From: Marinibaculum sp040216765
GTDB lineage: Bacteria > Pseudomonadota > Alphaproteobacteria > Ferrovibrionales > Ferrovibrionaceae
Assembly (NCBI GenBank): GCA_040216765.1
Contig: JAVJON010000037.1
Location: forward strand, 186,001 to 250,000
Length of the DNA stretch: 64,000 nt
Direction of reading: 5' to 3'
The translations under genes were made by a program, and so were the position numbers. A model generated the notes under the pieces. The model was not told the origin of the DNA. It did no database searches and saw only the letters and a program-made list of their open reading frames with translations. Positions 33,740 through 41,623 of this stretch are shown piece after piece (the stretch's first letter is position 1; the number at the start of each line of letters is the position of its first letter).

Positions 33740-34185
33740 CGGCGCTCCCCTACCGTCCTCCGCAGCGGCCTCCACGCGGGAGGCGTCATGAATTGTCGCG
33801 GGCCGGACCCCCGGCATGCCGGTGTCGCCCCGCGCCCTTGCCGGCCCGCCGGGTCCCGCCAGAAACCTGTCCATATTGCCCACGTGTCCACCTGCCCGTC
33901 GCCCGGGTCCCATTCCGCGAATGTTTCTTCACCGGAACGGCACCGATGAGCAGGAACACGCCGGGCCGGAGAAAGGTCCCCGGATCTGACCGGGTAAGAC
34001 CGGTTGTCGGCGATCATACGAATTCGGGACGATTTAGAAAGCCCGCCCACCCTGAAGAAAAGCAGAATCCGCCCTGAAGTCCCTCAGCCAAAAGGATAGG
34101 ATGAAGGACTACCCGGTCAACATTGCGAGATTTGCAGTAGTCCAGTACCGCATCGTCGCGCAGCGGGAAACACGGTCCTCCGGTG

Positions 34186-34758
34186 TCAGGAGGTGGCCCG
34201 GCGGATTGCCACGGCGGACATGATGATTGCCAGGCCGAACAGCAGCAGGTTGATGCCCAGCAGCAGCCCGAGCACCCAGGTCGAGGCCTGCGGCAGGGCG
34301 GTCCAGATCAGGATCGCCAGCACCACGCCGCAGAGGCCGCTCAGGACCACCCAGAACCAGCCGCCGGCATGGCGGTTGGTGACGCCGGAGATCACCTTGG
34401 ACAGGCCCTCGACGAAGAAAAAGATCGAGAGGATCAGGGTCAGGGTCACCGTGCCCTGCAGCGGATAGACCAGCAGCAGGATGCCGGCGACCAGCGCGAG
34501 CAAGCCGGAGAGCGCATCCCACAGATAGCCGGGGCGCTGCTTGCCGAACAGTGCCTGGCCCAGGCCGATTGCCCCGGTCACCAGCAACAGCCAGCCCAGG
34601 AACACCTCGACGGCCAGGCTGGCAATATGCGGCACGGCAATGGCGACGATTCCCGCGACCACGAATAGACCGCCCGCCAGCCAGAACAGCCAGCTGTACT
34701 TCTGGTAGGCCTGCCGGGCCTGCTGCCGGACCTCCTCCGGCGTCATCCGCACGATCAT
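34186..34758 (-). CDS. hdeD: HdeD-family membrane protein (DUF308)
   Basis: This 190-residue protein has about six membrane helices in three pairs, typical of HdeD: WLFWLAGGLFVVAGIVAIAV, VEVFLGWLLLVTGAIGLGQAL, then DALSGLLALVAGILLLVYPL and LTLILSIFFFVEGLSKVISG, and finally two near the C-terminus. In E. coli the family is linked to acid resistance at high cell density; elsewhere the role is unclear. The start at 34758 gives MIVRMTPEEV; an ATG four codons on is also possible. It lies between the two PodJ-motif genes on the same strand. The 446-bp gap downstream (33740-34185) shows no gene that I can support. Confidence 0.9.
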   Translation of the reverse strand: MIVRMTPEEVRQQARQAYQKYSWLFWLAGGLFVVAGIVAIAVPHIASLAVEVFLGWLLLVTGAIGLGQALFGKQRPGYLWDALSGLLALVAGILLLVYPLQGTVTLTLILSIFFFVEGLSKVISGVTNRHAGGWFWVVLSGLCGVVLAILIWTALPQASTWVLGLLLGINLLLFGLAIIMSAVAIRRATS

Positions 34759-34891
34759 CTGTCCATCCCCCGTTTTCCGGTACGCCCGACATCGGGTCGT
34801 CCGCCCGGGTGGTACGTCCGCAGCATCGTCCTGTCGAGTGTTTTGCGTGACCCGGTCTGCCGTCCGGCCCGGGGCCGCTGCCCGGATCGCG

Positions 34892-37800
34892 TCAAGGCTT
34901 GGTCCCGGCGATCTGCCGCAGCTCCAGCAGCAGCGACCGGCTGGCCACGCCGTCGGCCGGCAGCCCGGCGGCCTCCTGGAAGGCGGCGATGGCGGTGCGC
35001 GTGCGGCTGCCCATCACGCCGTCGGCCGGCCCGGCCTCGAAGCCGAGCCCGTTCAGCAGGCCCTGCAGCTCCGCCACCTCGGCGGTCCCGGCGAGCGGCT
35101 GCGGGTCGGCGGGACCGGCTTCGGTCTGCCCGGTGCCGGCGTCCGCCTCCGCCGCAGGCCGACCCGGTGCGGCCGGGGCCGTACCGTCGGTCGCGCCAGG
35201 GTCCGGGGCGCCGGCCGTGTCCGCCACTGTCCCGCGTGCGGCGCCGTCCGCGTCGGACGGCATCGTTGCGCGGGCCATGGCGCCGGTCGGGTCCCCCGGC
35301 TGCGTCGTACCGGCAGTCGTACCGCGTTCGGCTGCGGTGTCGTCCGGCGCGCCAGCCGGGCCCGTCGGGGCAGCGCGCAGGCGGGCCACCGTGCCGGGTC
35401 CGAGTTCCGTGGCAAGGGCCCGCTCGCGCTCCGCCGCCACCGGGTCGCCGGCCTGCGCGGCCATGGCATAGTACCGGTAGGCCGCCTCGCGGTCGCGGCT
35501 CACGCCCAGCCCCGATTCCAGCATGTTCGCATAGTTGAACTGGGCGTCGGACAGGCCGGAATCGGCGGCCCGGCGGTACCACTTCGCAGCCTGGTAATAG
35601 TCCTGCTCCACGCCTTCGCCGCGGGCATAGAGCGTGCCGAAATTGAACTGCGCGTCGGCATTGCCCTGGTCGGCCGCCACCGCATACCAATAGGCAGCCT
35701 GTTCCAGGTCGAGGGGAACGCCCTCGCCCTGCTGGTAGGCGACGCCCAGGGCGAACTGTGCCGGCGCATAGCCCTGGTCTGCCGCACGCTGGAACTGAAC
35801 GGTCGCTGCCATCGGGTCGCGACGCACGCCGATTCCGTCGAGCAATCGCAGGCCCAGCTCATACGCCGCCTGGGCGCTGCCGCCATCGCTGGCCTGGCGA
35901 AGTTCCTCGATTCCAGGCACCGCATCGGCCGCGCCCGGCGGGACGCTCCCGGTGTCCGAAGCCGCCGGCGCGGCATCGGCCTCCGCCCGGGGAGAGCCGG
36001 CCGGTGTACCGGCGCCGGCCGCGGCCCGGTCGCCCGGTGCCGCCGTATCGGGGGTGGCGCCGGGTGCCGGCGCCGGGCCGGCCGCAGCGGTCTGCTCCTC
36101 GGCGCGCCGCTGGGCGTCCAGCGCGACATAGTCGATCTCCGGCGGTGCCGTGACGCTGTCCATGACCGCCAGGACGGCGATGGCCGCCGCGACAAGCGCC
36201 ACGCCAATCCCGGCGAGCAGCAATGTGCGGCGGCGCGTGCCGCCGCTGCGCCGTTCCGCGTAGCTGCGCAGTTCGGCGCCGGCCGGGTCGTCCGCCGCCT
36301 CTGCCAGCGCCGCCGCTTCCCGCTCCCGTTGCAGACCCAGGTTGCGCCGCGAGCGCCGCCGCCCGGCGGCGCCCGGCACCGCGTCGCCCGCCCCGGCATG
36401 GGCGGACCGTTCGCCGGGACGGCCGCGAAGCGAGGGCTCGGGGCGCGCGGCTCCCGTGGCGGCGACCTGAACCCCTCCTGCGGCAAGTCCCTCGACCTTG
36501 TCCCGTCCGGTCCCTGCCGGCGGCGCCATCCGGTCCGGCTCCGGCGAGGACCCGGTGCGGGCTGCTGCGGCCGGCACCGCCGCGATGCCAGGGCTTTCGG
36601 CGGGAGCGGCCGGTGCGGCAGACCCTGCCTCGGTCGCTTTCGCGGGACCCTGCGCGGACAAGGCCACGGCGCTCCCGGCCGCGCGCACGGCTTCGGCGGG
36701 TGCCTTCGGACCAGTCGCGCCGGTGCCAGTCGCGCCGGGGCCAGTCGCGCCGGGGCCAGTGGCGCCGGGGCCAGTGGCGCCGGCGCCGTCCGGCGCCGTC
36801 CTGCCGGTGCCGCTCTCCGTGCCGCTCTTCTCCCAGTCCGCCGCCTTGGGCGGATCCTCGGAACCGCCCATCGCGGCCGGGCGTGGCGGCTGGCCGAGGC
36901 CCTTGCGCCAGGTCATGCGGAAGGCCGGTGCCGCCGGCGCCAGCTGCGCGGCCGCACCGGCACGACGGTCCACCGCGGCGACCAGCGGATCGACTTTCGG
37001 CGTGGCGCCATCGTCGCTGTCCGAGCGCGGCGCGACATCCACACCGGTCAGCGGCGGCAGCCCGCCAGGACGCTTGGACAGCGACAGGCCGCCGGGCGGC
37101 ATCTCCGGGATCGCCATGCCGCGACCTGTCTCGGCGCGGCCTCCGCCTTGGCCGCCGCCACCCTGATCGTCCGCGCCGCGATCGGCCCTGTTCGCGTCGC
37201 CCCTATTGGCGTCGCCCGCGTTCCCATCGCCCAGCGGCAGTCGCAGCCGGCGACCCTGCGGCGCCCGGAAACCCGGAGCTCCTGCCGTGCCGGCAGCTGC
37301 CGGCTGGCGCGGCGACATGTCCACGGCATGCAGGGCGGGCGGGGCACTGGATGGCGCGCGTGCAGCGGAGTCCGGCGCGGGGGCGGCCTGTCCCGCTTCC
37401 GGCGCGGGGGCGGCATCTCGGGGCGGCTGCGGTTGCGTCGCTGCCGGCGGCGCGGACTCCGCCTCTATCACCTCGTACTCGTCGGTACCGGCATAGTCCG
37501 CGGGATCCTCGCCCTCTTTCAACTCGTACTCGACGATCTCGTAGTCGACATCGTCTTCAATATCGTCGTCGCCGGCTTCCTGGCCCGACGGCGCCTGGCG
37601 TGACGGTTCCGGGGCTGCCGGACCCGCCTGGCGCGCCGGTCCGCCCGGATGCGGGGCCGCCGGGGTCGGGCCGGTCGGGGCCGCATCGGCGGCACGCGGC
37701 GGCGCCGCGACGGACGCGGGGCGGGCAGGGGCAGACGGAGCCTGTGGTGCCGAAGCGCCCTGGGGTGACGAAACGTCCTGGGATGACGAAGTGCCCTGGG

Positions 37801-38800
37801 GTGACGAAGCGCCCTGGGATGACGAAACGCCCTGCGGTGACGAAGCGCCCTGCGGTGACGAAGCGCTCTGGGGCGGCGCGCCGGTGCCGGGCGCGGCCGG
37901 CGGCGACGGGGCGCTTGTCGCGGATCCCAGCGGGTCCGGCCCTGCCGGCGCCGGGTTCGGGGCGGAGGCGGGGCCCGGCGCGGGCGGCGCAGCGGATGCG
38001 GCACGGGCTGCCTGGGCGCCCGGTCCCTGAACGCCCGGTCCCTGAACGCCGGGTCCTTGAACGCCGGGTCCCTGGGCACTGGATCCCTGGAGACTTGCTG
38101 CAGGCGGGCCGGAGGCAGCGGCGGACTGGGACACCGCGGCCGACGACGGAGCCGAAGCCGGGCCCGAAGCCGGGCCCGGAGCCGGGGGCGCTGCCGGCGC
38201 CGCGGGCCCCGGCAGGCGGGGCATCGCCTGAAGGCGGCTCTGCACGGCGGCCACGCCGGAATTGGCGGCGCCGGCGACGGCGATGGCCTGTTCCGTCCGC
38301 TTCAGTATGGCGTCCTGCTGGGCGACGGTATGGCGCCGGGTGGCGACGAATTCGCGGCCCAGGTTCTGCAGGCCCTCCCGCAGGACCGCGACGTCGCGCG
38401 ACAGGCCCTGGGTGCCGGCCGCCATCCGTTGCTCGATCTGTTCCAGCCTGCGGCTCAGTTCGACCAGCGCCGCAGCGACCCGCGGATCGTCGCCGTTGCC
38501 GGCGCGGGGCGGCCCGCCGGGCGCTGGGCCCGTCACGGCGGTTGCCGCCGCGTGAATCGCAGGGGATCCCGGATCGGCCATGCCAGGATGCGCCGGTCCG
38601 TCCGAGCGCGCCCCGGAGCCGAGGCCGGGTGGCGGAAGGGCCGCCTGGCCCGCCGGCCCTTCCCCGCCCTCCCCGGCGGTCAGGATCATCTGCGTCATCC
38701 ATTCGCCAAGGCTCTTGCCCTGGGCATGCGCGTGCGCCTTCGCGACTTCACGCGCTTTCGGATCGATACCTTTGACGCTCCAGGGCGCTCCGGGTTTCAT
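34892..38800 (-). CDS. podJ: PodJ-like polar localisation protein (coiled coil, TM, Sel1, PG-binding)
   Basis: This is a 1302-residue protein with the layout of Caulobacter PodJ. ATG 38800 has GAGGAAG upstream. Residues 5-40 hold the conserved motif APWSVKGIDPKAREVAK and SLGEWMTQMI. A coiled coil follows (about 90-165: AALVELSRRLEQIEQRM, LREGLQNLGREF), then a very long Pro/Ala/Ser/Gly linker with three in-frame minisatellites. One membrane helix lies near 857-882 (LLLAGIGVALVAAAIAVLAV). The periplasmic part has four Sel1 repeats (AQAAYELGLRLLDG to AAYRYYAMAAQAGDPVAA) and a C-terminal peptidoglycan-binding domain (ELQGLLNGLGFEAGPADGVM, then RTRTAIAAFQ). PodJ marks the new cell pole and recruits polar machinery. 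Assignment rests on architecture and the N-terminal motif. Confidence 0.85.
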   Translation of the reverse strand: MKPGAPWSVKGIDPKAREVAKAHAHAQGKSLGEWMTQMILTAGEGGEGPAGQAALPPPGLGSGARSDGPAHPGMADPGSPAIHAAATAVTGPAPGGPPRAGNGDDPRVAAALVELSRRLEQIEQRMAAGTQGLSRDVAVLREGLQNLGREFVATRRHTVAQQDAILKRTEQAIAVAGAANSGVAAVQSRLQAMPRLPGPAAPAAPPAPGPASGPASAPSSAAVSQSAAASGPPAASLQGSSAQGPGVQGPGVQGPGVQGPGAQAARAASAAPPAPGPASAPNPAPAGPDPLGSATSAPSPPAAPGTGAPPQSASSPQGASSPQGVSSSQGASSPQGTSSSQDVSSPQGASAPQAPSAPARPASVAAPPRAADAAPTGPTPAAPHPGGPARQAGPAAPEPSRQAPSGQEAGDDDIEDDVDYEIVEYELKEGEDPADYAGTDEYEVIEAESAPPAATQPQPPRDAAPAPEAGQAAPAPDSAARAPSSAPPALHAVDMSPRQPAAAGTAGAPGFRAPQGRRLRLPLGDGNAGDANRGDANRADRGADDQGGGGQGGGRAETGRGMAIPEMPPGGLSLSKRPGGLPPLTGVDVAPRSDSDDGATPKVDPLVAAVDRRAGAAAQLAPAAPAFRMTWRKGLGQPPRPAAMGGSEDPPKAADWEKSGTESGTGRTAPDGAGATGPGATGPGATGPGATGTGATGPKAPAEAVRAAGSAVALSAQGPAKATEAGSAAPAAPAESPGIAAVPAAAARTGSSPEPDRMAPPAGTGRDKVEGLAAGGVQVAATGAARPEPSLRGRPGERSAHAGAGDAVPGAAGRRRSRRNLGLQREREAAALAEAADDPAGAELRSYAERRSGGTRRRTLLLAGIGVALVAAAIAVLAVMDSVTAPPEIDYVALDAQRRAEEQTAAAGPAPAPGATPDTAAPGDRAAAGAGTPAGSPRAEADAAPAASDTGSVPPGAADAVPGIEELRQASDGGSAQAAYELGLRLLDGIGVRRDPMAATVQFQRAADQGYAPAQFALGVAYQQGEGVPLDLEQAAYWYAVAADQGNADAQFNFGTLYARGEGVEQDYYQAAKWYRRAADSGLSDAQFNYANMLESGLGVSRDREAAYRYYAMAAQAGDPVAAERERALATELGPGTVARLRAAPTGPAGAPDDTAAERGTTAGTTQPGDPTGAMARATMPSDADGAARGTVADTAGAPDPGATDGTAPAAPGRPAAEADAGTGQTEAGPADPQPLAGTAEVAELQGLLNGLGFEAGPADGVMGSRTRTAIAAFQEAAGLPADGVASRSLLLELRQIAGTKP

Positions 38801-39172
38801 CGGGCTTCCTCTCGTCGCCAGGCGACCGGTCTTGGCGCTCTTCTGCAGGTAGGGCGAACAGATGTTTATACGCTCGGCGCCGGCCGGATGCCAAGCAAAG
38901 TCGCGCCGTCCCGTCGCCCTCCTGCGCGGCCTACCGCAGCGTCCGCCGGCGTGGCAGGCGGGGGCGGCAGGCGGGGCGGCCGGGACCGTGCGACACGCCG
39001 TGCGCGGCGCCGGGTAGGGCAGTCGCGCCAGGCCGCCCGCTGTCCGGCGGGGATGCGCGCGCCGCGCGGTACGGCCAGCCTGTGCAGCCGCCCGGTCACC
39101 CGGGTCAGCCCGCCCGGCAATCCCGGAAATCTGCCAGTTTTAGGGGGAAAGTATTACTTTTTGCCGGCGGTC

Positions 39173-39622
39173 TTACTTTGCCGTCCCGGCGCGATCGGCG
39201 CCCGCCGCGGGGATGGCGCCGGCCTGCTCCAGGTGGCTGCCGAGGCGGCCGCCGAGCCACAGGCTGTACATCCTGAGGTCGGAGAACAGCGACCAGACCG
39301 GATAGGTGAAGGTGGCCGGCCTGTTGCGTTCCACGAAGAAATGACTGATCCAGGCCGGGCCGTAGCCCGCCGGAAGGGCGGCCAGCAGCCACCAGGGATT
39401 GGCGGTGAGGATCGCCACGAGGATCGCAGCCAGGGCGAGGCTGGTGCCGGCGAAATGCCAGCGCCGGGTCGCCGGCAGTGCATGTTCCCGCAGGTAATAG
39501 GGCCAGAACGCCGCATAGCTCGTCAGGTCGCGTGGCGTGCCCCGGGTCCCGGGCGCATCGGAGCCCGGCTGGCCGGCTGCGGCTGGTGCTGGTGCTGGCA
39601 TGAGGCTGTCGCGATCGGCCAT
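39173..39622 (-). CDS. DUF962 / Mpo1-like membrane protein
   Basis: This 149-residue protein matches the DUF962 (yeast Mpo1/YGL010w) family. It shows the conserved histidines and motif order: FWPYYLREHALPATRRWHFAGTS, two adjacent hydrophobic helices (ALAAILVAILTANPWWLLAALPAGYG), then WISHFFVERNRPATFTYPVWSLFSDLRMY. Yeast Mpo1 is a dioxygenase of 2-hydroxy fatty acids (alpha-oxidation), which would suit the neighbouring lipid genes. It is divergent from the MerR regulator, sharing a 233-bp gap that contains the 24-bp palindrome. The 372-bp gap on its 3' side (38801-39172) holds nothing I can identify beyond two GGTAGGGC octamers. Confidence 0.88.
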   Translation of the reverse strand: MADRDSLMPAPAPAAAGQPGSDAPGTRGTPRDLTSYAAFWPYYLREHALPATRRWHFAGTSLALAAILVAILTANPWWLLAALPAGYGPAWISHFFVERNRPATFTYPVWSLFSDLRMYSLWLGGRLGSHLEQAGAIPAAGADRAGTAK

Positions 39623-39723
39623 GACTCGATCTCCCTGACAAAGTGCCGGGTCTGGGTATGACGCTCCCGGATGAGTCTGGGGTCGGCGCTGCCGCCTGTC
39701 CAGGGCGAACCGACGCGTATCAG

Positions 39724-39753
39724 GTTGACGTTTACGTAAACGTCAACTAAATT
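39724..39753 (+). promoter_or_regulatory. Palindromic operator inside the MerR-gene promoter
   Basis: A perfect 24-bp palindrome occupies 39724-39747: the half GTTGACGTTTAC is followed by its complement GTAAACGTCAAC. TTGACG (39725-39730) makes a near-consensus -35 box. After a 17-bp spacer, filled by the rest of the palindrome, TAAATT (39748-39753) is a fair -10 box reading toward the MerR gene. This is how MerR-type regulators sit on their promoters. The half-site ACGTAAACG resembles, as I remember, operators predicted for LiuR-type regulators of acyl-CoA catabolism. The symmetry also places a TTGACG on the other strand toward the DUF962 gene, but the matching -10 is poor. Confidence 0.85.
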
Positions 39754-39855
39754 CCCCTGCAATCGGGCGGGTCCTGTGCGGGCCGCCCGCCCGCTTCGCG
39801 GCTTCCGGGCGCCATCCCGCCAGGAGCTGCGGGCCGCAACCGAACCGGATCTGCC

Positions 39856-40392
39856 GTGAAAAAGACCTTCACGATTACCGAGTTGGCGGAGGCCTACGGG
39901 ATTACCCCGCGCGCCATCCGCTTCTACGAGGACAAGGGCCTGCTCAGCCCGCTGCGCAAGGGCCAGTCGCGGATCTACAGCCGCGGCGACCGGGCCCGGC
40001 TGGCGTTGATCCTGCGCGGCAAGCGCCTGGGCTTCAGCCTGATGGAGATCAGCGAGCTGCTCAGCCTCTACGACCCGGCCGACGGCCAGGTCGAGCAGAT
40101 CCGGCAGTTGAATCAGCTGGCGGGCGACCGCATTTCCGAACTCGAGCGGCAGGGCCGCGAAATCGAGAACATGCTGCGCGAACTGCGTGGCGCGCGTGCC
40201 GCGATCACGGAGTTCCTGGCGCTGCGGGATTCCGGCATGCAGATGAGCTGGCGCGAATTCGCCCGGCGCCGCGAGGCAGAGCGCGCCGCCTGTGCGTCCG
40301 CCGGCACACCTTTGCCGCCGAGTGGCCGGACCTACGACCCGGACCGGCCGTTCGCACCGTTCGACCAGGAGCATTTCGCGGCCGGCGATTGA
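39856..40392 (+). CDS. MerR-family regulator (LiuR-like) of the beta-oxidation genes
   Basis: This 178-residue regulator starts at GTG 39856. The N-terminal winged helix-turn-helix is typical (FTITELAEAYGITPRAIRFYEDKGLLSPLRKG, then YSRGDRARLALILRGKRLGFSLMEISELL). A long dimerisation helix follows (about residues 75-120, QLAGDRISELERQGREIENMLRELRG). There is no cysteine-rich metal-binding loop, so it is not a metal sensor of the MerR/CueR kind. The match to LiuR-like proteins, which respond to acyl-CoA intermediates, fits the downstream genes. The palindrome in its promoter suggests autoregulation. A 90-base gap separates it from the first thiolase. Confidence 0.9.
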   Translation: MKKTFTITELAEAYGITPRAIRFYEDKGLLSPLRKGQSRIYSRGDRARLALILRGKRLGFSLMEISELLSLYDPADGQVEQIRQLNQLAGDRISELERQGREIENMLRELRGARAAITEFLALRDSGMQMSWREFARRREAERAACASAGTPLPPSGRTYDPDRPFAPFDQEHFAAGD

Positions 40393-40482
40393 GCCGTCCG
40401 CCGTTTCGAGCCATCAGGCGCAGTTCGCGCGATCGATATCAGTGCCGCCGGGGCGATCGGCGGAGGTTGGGAGGAACACCGC

Positions 40483-41619
40483 ATGAAGAACGTGGTCATT
40501 GCCGGATTCAAGCGCTCGCCATTCACCCTTGCGCGCAAGGGGGCGCTGGCGAAGGTCCGGCCCGACGACATGCTGGCGCAGGTCATTGCCGCCCTGGTGA
40601 AGGACACCGGCGTGCCGGTCGAGGATCTCGAGGACGTGATCGTCGGCTGCGCCTTTCCGGAGGGCGAGCAGGGCCTGAACGTGGCGCGCATGGCGGTCTT
40701 CCTGGCCGGCCTGCCGCAGGAGGTGGCCGGGACGACGGTGAACCGGTTCTGCGGCTCCTCCATGCAGGCGATCCACCAGGCGGCCGGCGCGATCCAGATG
40801 AATGCCGGCCAGGCCTTCGTCTGTGCCGGTATCGAGAGCATGACCCGGGTGCCGATGGGCGGCTTCAACGTGATGCCGAACCCGAAGCTCGTTGAATCCT
40901 TTCCGCAGGCCTATGTCTCCATGGGCATCACTGCCGAGAACCTGGCGAAGAAGTACGACATCGACCGCAAGGCGCAGCAGGAGATGGCGGTGGAAAGCCA
41001 TCGCAAGGCCGCCGCCGCGCAGGCGGAAGGCCGCTTCGCCGACGAACTTGTGGCGATAACCGACGGCAACCTGCGGGTCGAGGCCGATGGCTGCATCCGC
41101 CCGGATGCCTCGCAGGACGGGCTGGACAAGCTGGAGCCGGCGTTCGACGCCAAGGGCACGGTGACCGCCGGCACTTCCTCGCCGCTGACCGACGGCGCCT
41201 CCGCCGTGCTGGTCTGTTCGGAGGATTATGCCAAGGCGCATGGCATGGAGGTGCTGGCGCGGATCCGCTCCGTCGCTGTCGCCGGCTGCGCGCCGGAGGT
41301 CATGGGCATCGGCCCCGTCCCGGCGACGAAGAAGGCGCTGGAGCGCGCCGGGATCAGCCTCGCCGATATCGACCTGATCGAGATCAACGAGGCCTTCGCC
41401 GCCCAGGCCATCGCCTGCCTGCAGGAAAGCGGCATGGACAATGGCAAGATCAACCTGGACGGCGGCGCGATCGCGCTGGGCCATCCGATGGGCGCCACCG
41501 GCGCGCGCATCACCGGCAAGGCGGCCAGCCTGCTGAAGCGCGAGGGCAAGGGCCTGGCGCTGGCCACCCAGTGCATCGGCGGCGGGCAGGGCATCGCCAC
41601 CGTGCTCGAGGCGGCCTGA
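40483..41619 (+). CDS. Acetyl-CoA C-acyltransferase (thiolase)
   Basis: This 378-residue thiolase cleaves 3-ketoacyl-CoA with CoA to acetyl-CoA and a shortened acyl-CoA. ATG 40483 has GGGAGGA nine bases upstream. The nucleophile is C90 in TTVNRFCGSSMQAIH; the active-site His lies in GGAIALGHPMGATGARI and the second Cys in ATQCIGGGQGIATV at the C-terminus. All three are present. The next gene starts four bases after its stop, so the pair is translated together as in fadAB-type operons. Of the two thiolases in this island, this one is paired with the dehydrogenase-first fusion protein. Confidence 0.94.
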   Translation: MKNVVIAGFKRSPFTLARKGALAKVRPDDMLAQVIAALVKDTGVPVEDLEDVIVGCAFPEGEQGLNVARMAVFLAGLPQEVAGTTVNRFCGSSMQAIHQAAGAIQMNAGQAFVCAGIESMTRVPMGGFNVMPNPKLVESFPQAYVSMGITAENLAKKYDIDRKAQQEMAVESHRKAAAAQAEGRFADELVAITDGNLRVEADGCIRPDASQDGLDKLEPAFDAKGTVTAGTSSPLTDGASAVLVCSEDYAKAHGMEVLARIRSVAVAGCAPEVMGIGPVPATKKALERAGISLADIDLIEINEAFAAQAIACLQESGMDNGKINLDGGAIALGHPMGATGARITGKAASLLKREGKGLALATQCIGGGQGIATVLEAA

Positions 41620-41623
41620 ACCG

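Noticed and set aside
34104..34145. GGACTAC and GTAGTCC inverted repeat in the gap after the HdeD gene
   Set aside because: The arms are only 7 bp with a loop of about 23 bases and no T-run. It is too weak to call a terminator or operator.
33740..34185. Possible small genes in the 446-bp gap
   Set aside because: The open frames there are short, lack ribosome-binding sites and have biased composition from overlapping strands.
36705..38090. Short tandem repeats considered as a CRISPR array
   Set aside because: The units are 15 or 18 bp, contiguous, in frame, and translate into regular peptides inside one long protein. There are no unique spacers and no cas genes.
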